Shown: positions 44,065-55,338 of the stretch, in pieces
Position numbering within the stretch: position 1 is the first letter of the stretch
Layout: every line of letters starts with the position of its first letter
Assembly (NCBI GenBank): GCA_015075275.1
Contig: JABTUU010000001.1
Coordinates: 248,001-312,000, forward strand
Reading direction: 5' to 3'
DNA from: Anaerolineales bacterium
Lineage (GTDB): Bacteria > Chloroflexota > Anaerolineae > Anaerolineales > Villigracilaceae
Length of the DNA: 64,000 nt
Made by a program: the position numbers and the translations under genes
Notes under the pieces: generated by a model
What the model was told of the DNA's origin: nothing
Databases searched by the model: none
What the model saw: only the letters and a program-made list of their open reading frames with translations

Positions 44065-45477
44065 TTACACATCCGCAAAATATCCCTCTTCCACGCCCTG
44101 CCATGTTTCGTTGTGCAATTTTATATACTTCGTCAACAGCGGATGGACGCGCGCCATCTCTTCGTAAATTTTCTGTGCCACGCGCCGAATTGAAAAGTGC
44201 GCGTTCGCGGCAGAACGTAGCTGACAAAACGCGAACGCCTCGCGCAAATTGAACTGTGCCAATACACGACGATTGAATCCGTTGGGGACAACATATTGCG
44301 CAACGGCGGGATTGAACGCGTACAACTTCTCGAACATCTTAGATGCGGACTCCATCGCCGCCTCATACGCGGACTTGAAGCCTGCCTCGCTGATCAACAG
44401 CGGAGTCGCGTACCCCAGCCGCGTCGTCAATCGTTGCGGCGTCTGCGTCATCATGCGGTGACGTTTGAATTCGGCATACGCGCCTTGATCCATGACGAGG
44501 TCGAAGGTGTAGGAGGAATATTCCAACTCACGAAGCGGGACATCGAATTTGCCTAATCGCCCAAGCAGTGATTCAGCGAGTTTGTTTTTTGATTCTTCGT
44601 TCAACGACTCAATATGAGATAACGCGTCTGCATAAGCCATTTCACCCAAGCGATACAACGCCGCCGCTAAAACTTTCTTCTCGCCATCTTTATCGTAATC
44701 AATCAAACTACACCAGTCTCCAGTCTCTAGTCTCCGATCTCCATTCTCCAATTCTCCCAATTCTCTTATCGTCTCCACCAAATACGGAACCTCATCCGCA
44801 TACTTCACCAGCGTGGGAGTCTCGGCTTTGGAAACTTCTTTCACCTTCGCGCCGATCTCGCGCACTTCCATCAATTCATGTGACAACATCTTGCGAATCG
44901 TGTTTTCGATCACGCGTGCGTTGGCGGTCATGCCGACGTTAGCCAGCGCGGCGGCGGGAAGGATGAAGCGGCACACGTCCACGTACTTAGAGCGGATGCG
45001 GCGGTCCCACGCTTCATCTTTTTCGTTCTCGCGGCGCGGGAAGCGGTCGAGGATGAGAGTCCGCACGGGGTCGAGCGACTCGGCATACGTCCGAAAGAGG
45101 AAGCGGATGGTGTCCACAAATTCATCATACAATGGATGTCCGATCAATTCAGGCGGAATCGTGAAATCATCCTGTCCCCACTTTTGATAGCGCGTGGATT
45201 TTTCGGTGTAGGAGGCGAGTCGATTCGACTCGATGCTCTCGATGGCGATGCGCGAAACGTTCTCAAAGGCGATGTGCAGAATCGCATGTTCCGCCACCGA
45301 CGCGTGACCGTAACCCACCACCCACTTCTCATGGAACTGTGCGGACTTTTCGTCGCTGAGTTCGGCGGCAATATCGCGGAACGATTCGGGTGAGCGCGAT
45401 GTTTTGGCAAACGCAACCGCGATGGTTTCAGGGCTGAGCGCGCGCGGCGATAACAAATAAATTTCACGTTCGGGCAT
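44065..45477 (-). CDS. Double-domain ThyX-like protein (FAD-dependent thymidylate synthase family)
   Basis: A 470-residue protein, twice the usual ThyX length (about 220-250). The N-terminal half has GHASVAEHA and ESNRLASYTEKSTRY, close to the ThyX signature RHRxxSxNExSxRY; the C-terminal half has EFKRHRMMTQTPQRLTTRLGY and HFSIRR. Each half thus keeps part of the signature, as if a fused duplication has split the active site. Whether it makes dTMP or is a derived paralogue cannot be told; no thyA is seen here. Residues about 238-255 are encoded by a 7-nt-period repeat in the link between the halves. GGAG precedes ATG 45477. Confidence 0.82.
   Translation of the reverse strand: MPEREIYLLSPRALSPETIAVAFAKTSRSPESFRDIAAELSDEKSAQFHEKWVVGYGHASVAEHAILHIAFENVSRIAIESIESNRLASYTEKSTRYQKWGQDDFTIPPELIGHPLYDEFVDTIRFLFRTYAESLDPVRTLILDRFPRRENEKDEAWDRRIRSKYVDVCRFILPAAALANVGMTANARVIENTIRKMLSHELMEVREIGAKVKEVSKAETPTLVKYADEVPYLVETIRELGELENGDRRLETGDWCSLIDYDKDGEKKVLAAALYRLGEMAYADALSHIESLNEESKNKLAESLLGRLGKFDVPLRELEYSSYTFDLVMDQGAYAEFKRHRMMTQTPQRLTTRLGYATPLLISEAGFKSAYEAAMESASKMFEKLYAFNPAVAQYVVPNGFNRRVLAQFNLREAFAFCQLRSAANAHFSIRRVAQKIYEEMARVHPLLTKYIKLHNETWQGVEEGYFADV
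44715..44766. repeat. 7-nt-period repeat inside thyX
   Basis: Plus-strand units AGTCTCC, AGTCTCT, AGTCTCC, GATCTCC, ATTCTCC, AATTCTC, CCAATTCTC run for 52 bases inside the coding sequence, translated in frame on the minus strand as RELGELENGDRRLETGD. Confidence 0.85.
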
Positions 45478-45571
45478 GGCAGTCTCCTGTATGGCGCAAG
45501 ACGCATCTCGCGCTATGAAAATCTTGTAGATTATAAAGGATGAGGAGCGCAGCCATATCTGCGCAGATGAA

Positions 45572-47062
45572 TTATCCGATGGTGTTGGCGATCGCCGTGT
45601 CTTCCAATGCAGGCAGCGCGTTCATGCCTGCGTTTCGAGCGAGAGTCAGCATGAAGGCGTGAAGCGCTTGTTCTGCAGTCTCGTCAAGCTGAGGTCGCGA
45701 GTAAGAAGCGAGCAATTCATTCACGATCGCTTTTGCGCGGGCAAAAGCATCCAACGAGCCGGCTTGTTTCCAGTTGTGCATCGAATCGCGGTCAATCACA
45801 TTGCTGGGCAGGTGTTGCTCTTTGCGGAAGAGTTGCATTGTGATCTTCTGCTTGAGGAAATCGCCGCCTTTGAAATTGATATTGTCGTCGTAAAAACCTG
45901 TGGCAAGCGTTTCAGTGTGAAGTTGCACGCCGGCGATCATGCGCTTCGCCATGGCGATGCCTTCCGCGTCGATGACAAGTTTTTCGGCGGAGTGGCAGGA
46001 AAGAAAATCTAACATGCCCGAGCCGGAGATCATGTTGATGCCGCTCAACGCGCCGATCATCGCGGTGATGCCGCTTTCGAGTCCGGCTTGCGCGTCCACG
46101 AGTTTTGAGTCGGTTGCGCCGAGATAGGTGTGCGTAGGTATGTTCAACGTTTTTGCGACTTGCGCGTAGGAGCAATCGAGCATGGCGGTTTCGACCGCGC
46201 CCATGGGAGTCGCGCCTTTTTTCATATCGAAGATCGCCGCCGCGCCGCCCCAAACGATCGGCGAACCCGCCTGAGCGAGCTGATGGATTGCGATGCCGGC
46301 GAGACATTCGGCTGTGTGTTGTGTGACCGCGCCGAGCAACGTGACAGGCGCGGCGGCGCCTGCCAGCGGAACGGAAACGATCTCGGCTGGAATGCCCGCG
46401 CGCGCCAGCGCGATGAGGTTGCCGGAGGCGAAGTCGCTCCAGATGAGCGGCGGGGCAGGGCAGACGTCGAAGATGGCGCGCGGTTTCTCTCGCGCGGCGT
46501 CGCGCCCGCCCGCGAGGATGGCGAGCATCTCGATCATCTCATTGACGGTTTTGTTGGTGAACGCGCCGGTGACGATGGGCTTTTTAGAATATAGCAGTGC
46601 GAGGTAAAGACGGTACGAATCTTGGATTTGTTGCGGTACGTCGTGGCAGATCACCGCTGTAGATTGCGCGTCATATTGCGGAAGCTGTTCTGCGACTTTA
46701 ATCAATTTAAGCAGGTGAGACGTTTCCGTAGTTTCGTGCTCAAGCGTTTCAGGATTAAGCATGGCGATGCCTGACGAGCCGGGATCGAAGTGCACCGTGT
46801 CGCCGCCGTATTTGACCGCTGGATTGCCGTCGGAGTTGTAGAGATAAAACTCGTTTGGAACGGACGCTGTTGTCTTATGGACGATCTGCGTGGGAATATG
46901 AACGACGTTCGTTTCCGCGTCCACTTGCGCGCCGGCAGAAGTAAGCAGCTCGCGCGCTTCGCGGTTGTTGACTTTGACGCCCGGCTTCAACAAGAGTTGA
47001 TGCGCTTCATCGAGAATGCGTTCAATGAGGTCGTTGGTGAGGAGGGTGAGTTTAGGCTGCAT
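45572..47062 (-). CDS. MttB-family corrinoid-dependent methyltransferase (non-pyrrolysine)
   Basis: Transfers a methyl group from a quaternary amine or related substrate to a corrinoid protein. The 496-residue frame shows the MttB-family core (GGAAAIFDMKKGATPMGAVE, TYLGATDSKLVDAQAGLESG) and has no in-frame amber codon, so it belongs to the pyrrolysine-lacking group that includes glycine-betaine and proline-betaine methyltransferases. The substrate cannot be assigned. The cognate corrinoid protein gene is 83 bases upstream on the same strand, behind a GntR regulator. No methyl-corrinoid:THF methyltransferase is in the window. Confidence 0.92.
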   Translation of the reverse strand: MQPKLTLLTNDLIERILDEAHQLLLKPGVKVNNREARELLTSAGAQVDAETNVVHIPTQIVHKTTASVPNEFYLYNSDGNPAVKYGGDTVHFDPGSSGIAMLNPETLEHETTETSHLLKLIKVAEQLPQYDAQSTAVICHDVPQQIQDSYRLYLALLYSKKPIVTGAFTNKTVNEMIEMLAILAGGRDAAREKPRAIFDVCPAPPLIWSDFASGNLIALARAGIPAEIVSVPLAGAAAPVTLLGAVTQHTAECLAGIAIHQLAQAGSPIVWGGAAAIFDMKKGATPMGAVETAMLDCSYAQVAKTLNIPTHTYLGATDSKLVDAQAGLESGITAMIGALSGINMISGSGMLDFLSCHSAEKLVIDAEGIAMAKRMIAGVQLHTETLATGFYDDNINFKGGDFLKQKITMQLFRKEQHLPSNVIDRDSMHNWKQAGSLDAFARAKAIVNELLASYSRPQLDETAEQALHAFMLTLARNAGMNALPALEDTAIANTIG

Positions 47063-47145
47063 GAAAAATTTCCGAAAATCGAATCGCTGCGATTATTTCT
47101 TCTTTTGTCTTCGGCATTCTCCGCGTTCTTTGCGGCTAGAAAGAC

Positions 47146-47796
47146 CTACTCTTTTCCGACTAATTTCTTCGCTAATTGCACTGCGCCCATCGCGTCTTCG
47201 GCGGTTCCATCGGCGTTGATCTTCTCTGCCCAACTTTTGGTGATCGGCGCGCCGCCGACCATCACTTTGATGCGCGGACGCAAGCCTTCTTTGTCGAGTT
47301 CTTCGATCACTTCGCGTTGACGAATCATCGTCGTTGTGAGCAACGCGCTCATGCCGATGATTTGTGCGTCAATTTCAATCGCTTTGCCGATGATCTTTTC
47401 AGCGGGCTGGTCCACGCCCAAGTCGGTCACTTCAAAACCAGACGCGCTCAACATCGTTCCGACTAGCGTTTTACCGATCTCGTGAATGTCGCCTTCGACG
47501 GTAGCAAGCACGACGCGCCCCAGCGTCTCACGCGCTTCGCCGAGTTTGAGCAGTTCAGGCTCCAACACGCCGACGGCGGCTTTCATCGCTTCGCCCGCCA
47601 TAACTAGCTCAGGCAAGAAGGCTTCGCCCTTACCGAATTGGTCGCCGATATAATTCACGCCGACGACGAATCCCTTGGCGATCGCGTCAAGCGGATGAAT
47701 GTTCAACTCGATCGCTTTTGTCGCGAGTTCGACAGCGATTTCCTTTTCGCCTTCGATGATGCTTTGCGCCATCCGCTCATATAATTCTTCCGACAT
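47146..47796 (-). CDS. Corrinoid (B12-binding) methyl-carrier protein
   Basis: A 216-residue MttC/MtbC-type protein: N-terminal helical cap (about 1-85) and Rossmann-like B12 domain with the base-off motif EGDIHEIGKTLVG (DxHxxG), SALLTTTM and VMVGGAPIT. It carries the methyl group between the MttB-family enzyme and an acceptor methyltransferase. It lies between the GntR gene (39 bases upstream) and the methyltransferase gene. Confidence 0.95.
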   Translation of the reverse strand: MSEELYERMAQSIIEGEKEIAVELATKAIELNIHPLDAIAKGFVVGVNYIGDQFGKGEAFLPELVMAGEAMKAAVGVLEPELLKLGEARETLGRVVLATVEGDIHEIGKTLVGTMLSASGFEVTDLGVDQPAEKIIGKAIEIDAQIIGMSALLTTTMIRQREVIEELDKEGLRPRIKVMVGGAPITKSWAEKINADGTAEDAMGAVQLAKKLVGKE

Positions 47797-47835
47797 GAAT
47801 AAACTCCCGATGTGATTTCAAGAAAAATTTTGTAG

Positions 47836-48597
47836 TTATTGTTTTTCTAGCAAGGTTAAAACCTGCTGTTCCTTCTCGCGAAACAACTCCGCTGGCGCAG
47901 GATGTTCGAGATAAGTTTCTAACCATTTTCCCGATTCCATCACATGCTCGACAGAATAGAGCGCGGTTTTCGCGCCGTCGCGCGCTTTCAGCGCGTTAAC
48001 AATGCGTAAGTGTTCATCGTGCATAGCGCTCATGCTGGCGGCGAGAATTTCGGGTTTGCGGAATAGCGCTTCGTACAGAATCCAATCGGGGAAAGCGTTG
48101 GCAACGATGCCATACAACTTGATCAGTAATGCGTTCTGTGTGATGTCTGCAATGGCGGAATGAAAATCACGGCTTAGCTTCCGCGCTGTAGACATTTCCT
48201 TTAGCGAGTTATGCTCTCTCATCTCGGCGATCATGCGTTCCAAACTGGCGGCTTGCTCGGGCGTGATGTTCTTCGCCGCCTCTTGTGCAATGGCAACTTC
48301 AAGCATGAGTCGCAAACCGTACGCTTCAATAACGTCTTTCATTACGATCTCGCGCACGCGCACTCCGCGATACGGAACGCGTTCCGCCAGCCCCGCCGAC
48401 ACAAGCAGGTCGAGTCCTTCGCGGACGGGAGTCATACTCACGCCGAGTTGAGTCGCGATCTCATCCTGTCGCAGCCATGCGCCCGGTTTATATTCGCCCG
48501 AGATGATCTTTTCGTGTAAAACCTCGAAAAGATCTTCCTTGAGAGGACGCTTCTGCGTAGATTTACCTTCTTTTTCGAGCGTAGGGTATGCAACCAC
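47836..48597 (-). CDS. GntR-family regulator, FCD (FadR) subfamily
   Basis: A 253-residue regulator with an N-terminal winged helix (LHEKIISGEYKPGAWLRQDE, IATQLGVSMTPVREGLDLL) and an all-helical FCD effector domain in which Asp and His residues usually bind a metal and carboxylate ligand (RDFHSAIADI; MHDEHLRIVNALKARD). It is the first gene of the methyltransferase cluster and probably its local regulator. Confidence 0.92.
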   Translation of the reverse strand: MVAYPTLEKEGKSTQKRPLKEDLFEVLHEKIISGEYKPGAWLRQDEIATQLGVSMTPVREGLDLLVSAGLAERVPYRGVRVREIVMKDVIEAYGLRLMLEVAIAQEAAKNITPEQAASLERMIAEMREHNSLKEMSTARKLSRDFHSAIADITQNALLIKLYGIVANAFPDWILYEALFRKPEILAASMSAMHDEHLRIVNALKARDGAKTALYSVEHVMESGKWLETYLEHPAPAELFREKEQQVLTLLEKQ

Positions 48598-48632
48598 CTT
48601 ATCTCCTTTTGCAGAGTGAGTAAGCAGATTAT

Positions 48633-48648
48633 AAATTATATATAATTT
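48633..48648. promoter_or_regulatory. AT-rich palindrome upstream of the GntR gene (candidate operator)
   Basis: AAATTATATATAATTT is a perfect 16-bp palindrome 36 bases before the GntR start, beside TTGTGTACA. It overlaps possible -10 sequences, as expected for an autoregulatory operator. The assignment is inferred from position only. Confidence 0.45.
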
Positions 48649-48677
48649 TGTGTACAGGAGGGATCGTGAACTATCGG

Positions 48678-51327
<2,650 letters not shown>

Positions 51328-51328
<1 letters not shown>

Positions 51329-51472
51329 TCCCGAAGGGATAGAATTATTATAGAATGCGAATGTTATTCATCCGAACCCCGAAGGGGTGTCATGGATTTC
51401 GGATCATGTCATCCCTTCGGGATTTTTGTTCTTTTGAGTATCGCTGTTACAATCATCGCACCCCTTCGGGGT
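51328..51472. repeat. REP-like palindromes upstream of the IS200/RAYT-type transposase
   Basis: Four short hairpins: ATCCCGAAGGGAT (51328-51340), ACCCCGAAGGGGT (51376-51388), ATCCCTTCGGGAT (51411-51423) and ACCCCTTCGGGGT (51460-51472). Alternating orientation (CGAAG versus CTTCG loops) forms a BIME-like pair before the gene. Confidence 0.85.
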
Positions 51473-51485
51473 TATGGAGGTAACC

Positions 51486-51947
51486 ATGGCAGGCACATAT
51501 TCCCAAATCTATATCCAAATTGTCTTCGCTGTGCAGGGACGCCAGAATCTCCTCCAAAAAGAATGGCGGCAAGAGGTGTTCAAATACATGGCGGGGCTCA
51601 TCAAGAACAAAGGACACAAGCCGATCATTGTCAATGGCGTGGAGGATCATGTGCATGTTTTCGTCGGGCTGAAACCCGCAATGGCTTTATCTGATTTGGT
51701 GAGAGACGTAAAAAATAATTCCTCCAATTTCATCAACGACCACGCGTGGATCAAAGGCAGGTTCAACTGGCAGGAAGGCTATGGGGCGTTTTCCTACGGA
51801 CATTCGAAAATTGAGGATGTATACAATTACATCTTGAATCAGGAAGCACATCACGCGAAACAAACCTTCAAAGACGAATATGCGGAATTTCTCAAGAAGT
51901 TCGAGATTGAACACGATGTGAAATATTTATTTGAGTGGGTCGAATAG
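51486..51947 (+). CDS. REP-associated tyrosine transposase (RAYT/IS200-type TnpA)
   Basis: A 153-residue single-strand transposase of the Y1 HUH family. The HUH motif is HVHVFVGL (His55, His57), and the catalytic Tyr is probably Tyr115 in VYNYILNQEAHH. It is complete, with GGAGG before ATG 51486. It is flanked on both sides by REP-like palindromes, which such enzymes are known to bind and mobilise. No tnpB is adjacent. Confidence 0.9.
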   Translation: MAGTYSQIYIQIVFAVQGRQNLLQKEWRQEVFKYMAGLIKNKGHKPIIVNGVEDHVHVFVGLKPAMALSDLVRDVKNNSSNFINDHAWIKGRFNWQEGYGAFSYGHSKIEDVYNYILNQEAHHAKQTFKDEYAEFLKKFEIEHDVKYLFEWVE

Positions 51948-52040
51948 GTTTTAGCGCGTAGGCGAACATGTCTTGTTTCTTGTCTTTGTCATGATTGTTA
52001 GCGGAGAAGAAGACAAGGCGGAAAAGAGAAATAAGATTCA

Positions 52041-52177
52041 GACCCCGTAGGGGTCAAATGATTCTAGATTTATCATGCGCAATGTTTCCAACCCCGAAGG
52101 GGTGTCAGAATATCGTCCCTTCGGGGTTTGAATTAATTCGTTATTGCAATTCTATAATCCTATCATCCCGTTGGGAT
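52041..52177. repeat. REP-like palindromes downstream of the transposase
   Basis: GACCCCGTAGGGGTC (52041-52055), ACCCCGAAGGGGT (52091-52103), TCCCTTCGGGG near 52116-52126 and ATCCCGTTGGGAT (52165-52177). The same family as upstream of the transposase, with some diverged loops. The stretch 51948-52286 holds no gene apart from these. Confidence 0.82.
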
Positions 52178-52286
52178 TGAGACCCATGCGCTGTAAAACC
52201 TTATGATACAATCCCGCCGTTGACACAAAGGACGCCTTGGGGGAGCAGTGAGCCTTTGTGAAATTACTTTTTTCGGAGAACAATCT

Positions 52287-53939
52287 ATGCCAAGAAGAAG
52301 TCTCGCTCGCCTGTACAAGGACGAGTTCGCCGGCTATTCACTCGCCAAATTTCAACAAGACCTGCTGGCGGGTCTCACCGTTGCGGCGGTCGCGCTTCCG
52401 CTCGCGCTGGCGTTCGGGGTTGCCTCGGGCGCGACCGCCGCCGCGGGATTGGTCACCGCCATCCTCGCGGGCTTCATCATGGGAACGCTCACGGGCGCGC
52501 CGTTCCAGATCAGCGGACCCACAGGCGCCATGTCTGCCGTGTTGATCGTCCTCGTTCAACGCTACGGGCTTGAGGGCATCTGGGTTGCGGGTTTGCTTTC
52601 GGGCGTTCTTCTGCTCGTCATCGGCGTACTGCGCCTCGGTCGCTTCATCGCCTTCATTCCCTCCGCCGTCATCAGCGGCTTCACCTCGGGCATCGCGCTC
52701 ATCATCTTCATCGGTCAAATTGACAACTTCCTCGGCGTCAAAACTCCCGCCACAGAAACCGCCGCGCAAAAAATCATTGGATATTTTCAAGGCGGATTCG
52801 TCCCCAGTCTCCAATCTTTAGTTCTCGGATTGATCGTGATTGCGACCATGCTCTTCATGCCCAAAAAGTGGACGGCGCGATTCCCCGCCTCGCTCCTCGG
52901 CATCATCCTCGCCACGCTTCTTTCCGCGACGTTGAACTGGTCCGCCCAAACCATCGGCGACATTCCCAATTCTCTAATTCTCCAATCTCGGCTTTCTCTC
53001 TCCAACATCCCGTGGGCGAATCTCTCCGAATTCATCGCGCCGACTCTCACCATCACCGCGCTTGGCGCAGTCGAATCGTTGTTGTGCGGCGCGGTCGGCT
53101 CAAACATGACAGGCGTCCGCTTGCAAGCGAATCAAGAATTGATCGCGCAAGGCGTGGGCAACATGCTCATCCCGTTTTTCGGCGGAGTCCCCGCGACGGC
53201 GGCGATTGCCCGCTCCAGCGTGGGGATCAAATCGGGCGGACAGACGCGCCTCGTCAGTATCGTCCACGCGATTGGGTTGTTACTCTCCATGTTTCTGCTC
53301 GCGCCGTTGATGGGACGTATCCCCTTGGCGGCGTTGGCGGGCGTGTTGATGATCACCGCCGTCCGCATGAACGAGTGGGAGGCGATCAGATTCATCTTCG
53401 GCAAACGCTTCAAGACCGACATGATCGCGTTCACGGTGACGATGCTTGCCACCGTCGTCCTCGATCTGACGCAAGCCATCCTCATTGGGTCGTTCCTCGC
53501 AGGCGCGGTCTTTCTCAACAAGATCGCGGGTATTGATATTTCTGTTCAAGAGGTGGATACCGAGCGGCTGAAACAAAAAGGAATTCAAACGGCGGGCAAA
53601 TGTCGGCATGTGCGCGTGGCGTTCCTCACGGGTCCGCTGTTCTTCGCGGCGACGGGTCAATTCAACGAGGCGTTTCAAAACCTGAAAGACACGCACGCGC
53701 TGATTCTTTCCATGCGCGGCGTCTCGCTGATAGACACGGCGGGCATCGAAGCGATCCATCGCCTGCATGAACGCTTGCATCAACAAGGCGGCGCGTTGAT
53801 GTTCGCGGGCGTCCATGACAATGCCTACAACATGATGAAGCGCGGCGGACTCGTCGAAACCGTCGGGGCGAAAAATTTCTTTTGGTCCAGCGACCAGGCT
53901 ATCGTCGAGGCTGAGAAGCGCGGATGTAAATTCTGTTAG
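52287..53939 (+). CDS. SulP-family anion transporter with STAS domain
   Basis: A 550-residue inner-membrane transporter of the SLC26/SulP family, which moves sulfate, bicarbonate or other anions. The transmembrane region (about residues 20-420) contains DLLAGLTVAAVALPLALAFG, ISGPTGAMSAV and a SIVGIKSGG-like stretch (SSVGIKSGGQTR). The C-terminal STAS domain is about 430-545 (LILSMRGVSLIDTAGIEAIHRL). CGGAGA precedes ATG 52287. Short 7-nt-period repeats occur in loop regions (DNA 52804-52826, 52965-52991). Substrate unknown; a carbonic anhydrase gene lies 2.5 kb downstream, so bicarbonate is one option. Confidence 0.92.
   Translation: MPRRSLARLYKDEFAGYSLAKFQQDLLAGLTVAAVALPLALAFGVASGATAAAGLVTAILAGFIMGTLTGAPFQISGPTGAMSAVLIVLVQRYGLEGIWVAGLLSGVLLLVIGVLRLGRFIAFIPSAVISGFTSGIALIIFIGQIDNFLGVKTPATETAAQKIIGYFQGGFVPSLQSLVLGLIVIATMLFMPKKWTARFPASLLGIILATLLSATLNWSAQTIGDIPNSLILQSRLSLSNIPWANLSEFIAPTLTITALGAVESLLCGAVGSNMTGVRLQANQELIAQGVGNMLIPFFGGVPATAAIARSSVGIKSGGQTRLVSIVHAIGLLLSMFLLAPLMGRIPLAALAGVLMITAVRMNEWEAIRFIFGKRFKTDMIAFTVTMLATVVLDLTQAILIGSFLAGAVFLNKIAGIDISVQEVDTERLKQKGIQTAGKCRHVRVAFLTGPLFFAATGQFNEAFQNLKDTHALILSMRGVSLIDTAGIEAIHRLHERLHQQGGALMFAGVHDNAYNMMKRGGLVETVGAKNFFWSSDQAIVEAEKRGCKFC
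52965..52991. repeat. Short 7-nt-period repeat inside the SulP gene
   Basis: CCCAATTCTCTAATTCTCCA-type units, matching the AATTCTCC units between pheS and pheT and in thyX, encode PNSLILQSRL in a loop between transmembrane segments. A weaker copy (CAGTCTC, CAATCTT, TAGTTCT) is at 52804-52826. Confidence 0.65.
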
Positions 53940-54014
53940 AAGTGCCGGCGCGAGTTATCAAAACTTTTCTCACTCTCTGGTACACTTGCATTATTCTCTT
54001 TTGGAGGTTCCTTT

Positions 54015-55226
54015 ATGGACTTGCAAACTATTGACGATGCCGTTGCGCGTCGCGTCAAAGCGATGAATGATCGCGTTTCCATGCTCAAAGAACATGACTT
54101 GTATTTTTATAACCAGCCCGTGGAAGAACTCCTCAGCGACTCAAAGGTGCGCGTGCACGGGCGTGTGATGGGAATGTACGCTTCATACGGCTACTTGGGT
54201 TTGCTCAATCACCCGCGCATCAACGCCGCCGCTAAAGCCGCCATAGATAAGTTTGGCACCGGTACGAACGGAGTCCGCACGCTGGCGGGGACTTTGACAA
54301 TTCATAACGAGCTTGAAGAGACTATTGCGAATTTTAAGAGCGCCGAGTCTGCTATCACATATTCATCGGGCTACGCTACCAATTTGACGGTTGTTTCCAC
54401 CTTGATGGGACGCGGCGATTATGTTTTTTCAGATAAGTTAAATCACGCTTCCATTGTGGACGGCTGTTTGATGTCCGGCGCGGAGTTTCGCCGCTTTCGC
54501 CATAACGAAACGGATCATCTTGAAGGTCTGCTGAGAAACGCCCCCAGCGATGTGTCTAAACTGGTCATCGCCGATTCGGTTTTCAGTATGGACGGCGATA
54601 TTATTGATCTGCCGAAAATAGTGGAATTATGCAAAAAATATAACGCCTGGCTGATGATTGACGAAGCCCATTCGATTGGTGTGCTCGGCAAGACCGGACG
54701 CGGCATTGAAGAACACTTTGATTTCTATGGCGGCATTGATATTAAGATGGGCACTTTGAGCAAGACGATCCCGTCGGTTGGCGGGTATGTCGCCGCTAAT
54801 AAGGAAATTATCACCTACTTGCGTCACGCCAGCCGCGCGTACATCTTTTCCGCCGCATTGCCGCCCGCGCAAGCCGCTGCCGCGAACGAGGCATTTAAGG
54901 TCATTCTCGACGAACCTTGGCGTATTGAACGGTTGAATCAGAATACGAAACAGTTTATCGGCGGTCTCAAAAGTATGGGATTCGATACAATGCTCACCGA
55001 GACGGCAATTGTTCCAGTCTTATGCGGCACGGATGAGGCGGCGTTTGCCATGACGCGCGAGGCGCAATTGAACGACGTCTTTGTGTTGCCGGTCGTTTCG
55101 CCCGCTGTGCCGGAAGGGCTCGCCCGCCTGCGCGCTACCGTCACGGCTACGCATGACCCTAGCGAGATTGAGCGCGCGATGGACGTCATCGGCGAAGCGG
55201 GAAAAAAGTTAGGCATTATAAAATAA
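54015..55226 (+). CDS. Alpha-oxoamine synthase (Kbl/BioF-like, PLP)
   Basis: PLP enzyme of the alpha-oxoamine synthase family, condensing an amino acid with an acyl-CoA. The 403 residues contain the Lys-PLP motif GTLSKTIPSVGG, DEAHSIGVLG, and SSGYATNLTVVSTLMGRGD. The family includes 2-amino-3-ketobutyrate CoA ligase, BioF and serine palmitoyltransferase. The long N-terminus is against BioF, but the sequence alone does not choose between Kbl and a sphingolipid-type synthase. No tdh or bio gene is adjacent. TTGGAGG precedes the ATG. Confidence 0.88.
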   Translation: MDLQTIDDAVARRVKAMNDRVSMLKEHDLYFYNQPVEELLSDSKVRVHGRVMGMYASYGYLGLLNHPRINAAAKAAIDKFGTGTNGVRTLAGTLTIHNELEETIANFKSAESAITYSSGYATNLTVVSTLMGRGDYVFSDKLNHASIVDGCLMSGAEFRRFRHNETDHLEGLLRNAPSDVSKLVIADSVFSMDGDIIDLPKIVELCKKYNAWLMIDEAHSIGVLGKTGRGIEEHFDFYGGIDIKMGTLSKTIPSVGGYVAANKEIITYLRHASRAYIFSAALPPAQAAAANEAFKVILDEPWRIERLNQNTKQFIGGLKSMGFDTMLTETAIVPVLCGTDEAAFAMTREAQLNDVFVLPVVSPAVPEGLARLRATVTATHDPSEIERAMDVIGEAGKKLGIIK

Positions 55227-55338
55227 CATAACCAACCTTAGCCTGTTGGTAAGCCCGCGCTCTACGCGACTCTCATGAAAATATGACGATCTTTTAACAA
55301 GCGGGGAGTATGCTCGCGAAAAGTAAAGGAGATAGGAA

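Noticed and set aside
45572..47062. Pyrrolysine-containing MttB
   Set aside because: The reading frame is uninterrupted with no in-frame TAG, so no Pyl is needed.
48233..48519. Plus-strand frames opposite the GntR gene
   Set aside because: They are the complement of a well-supported winged-helix/FCD coding sequence and have no motif.
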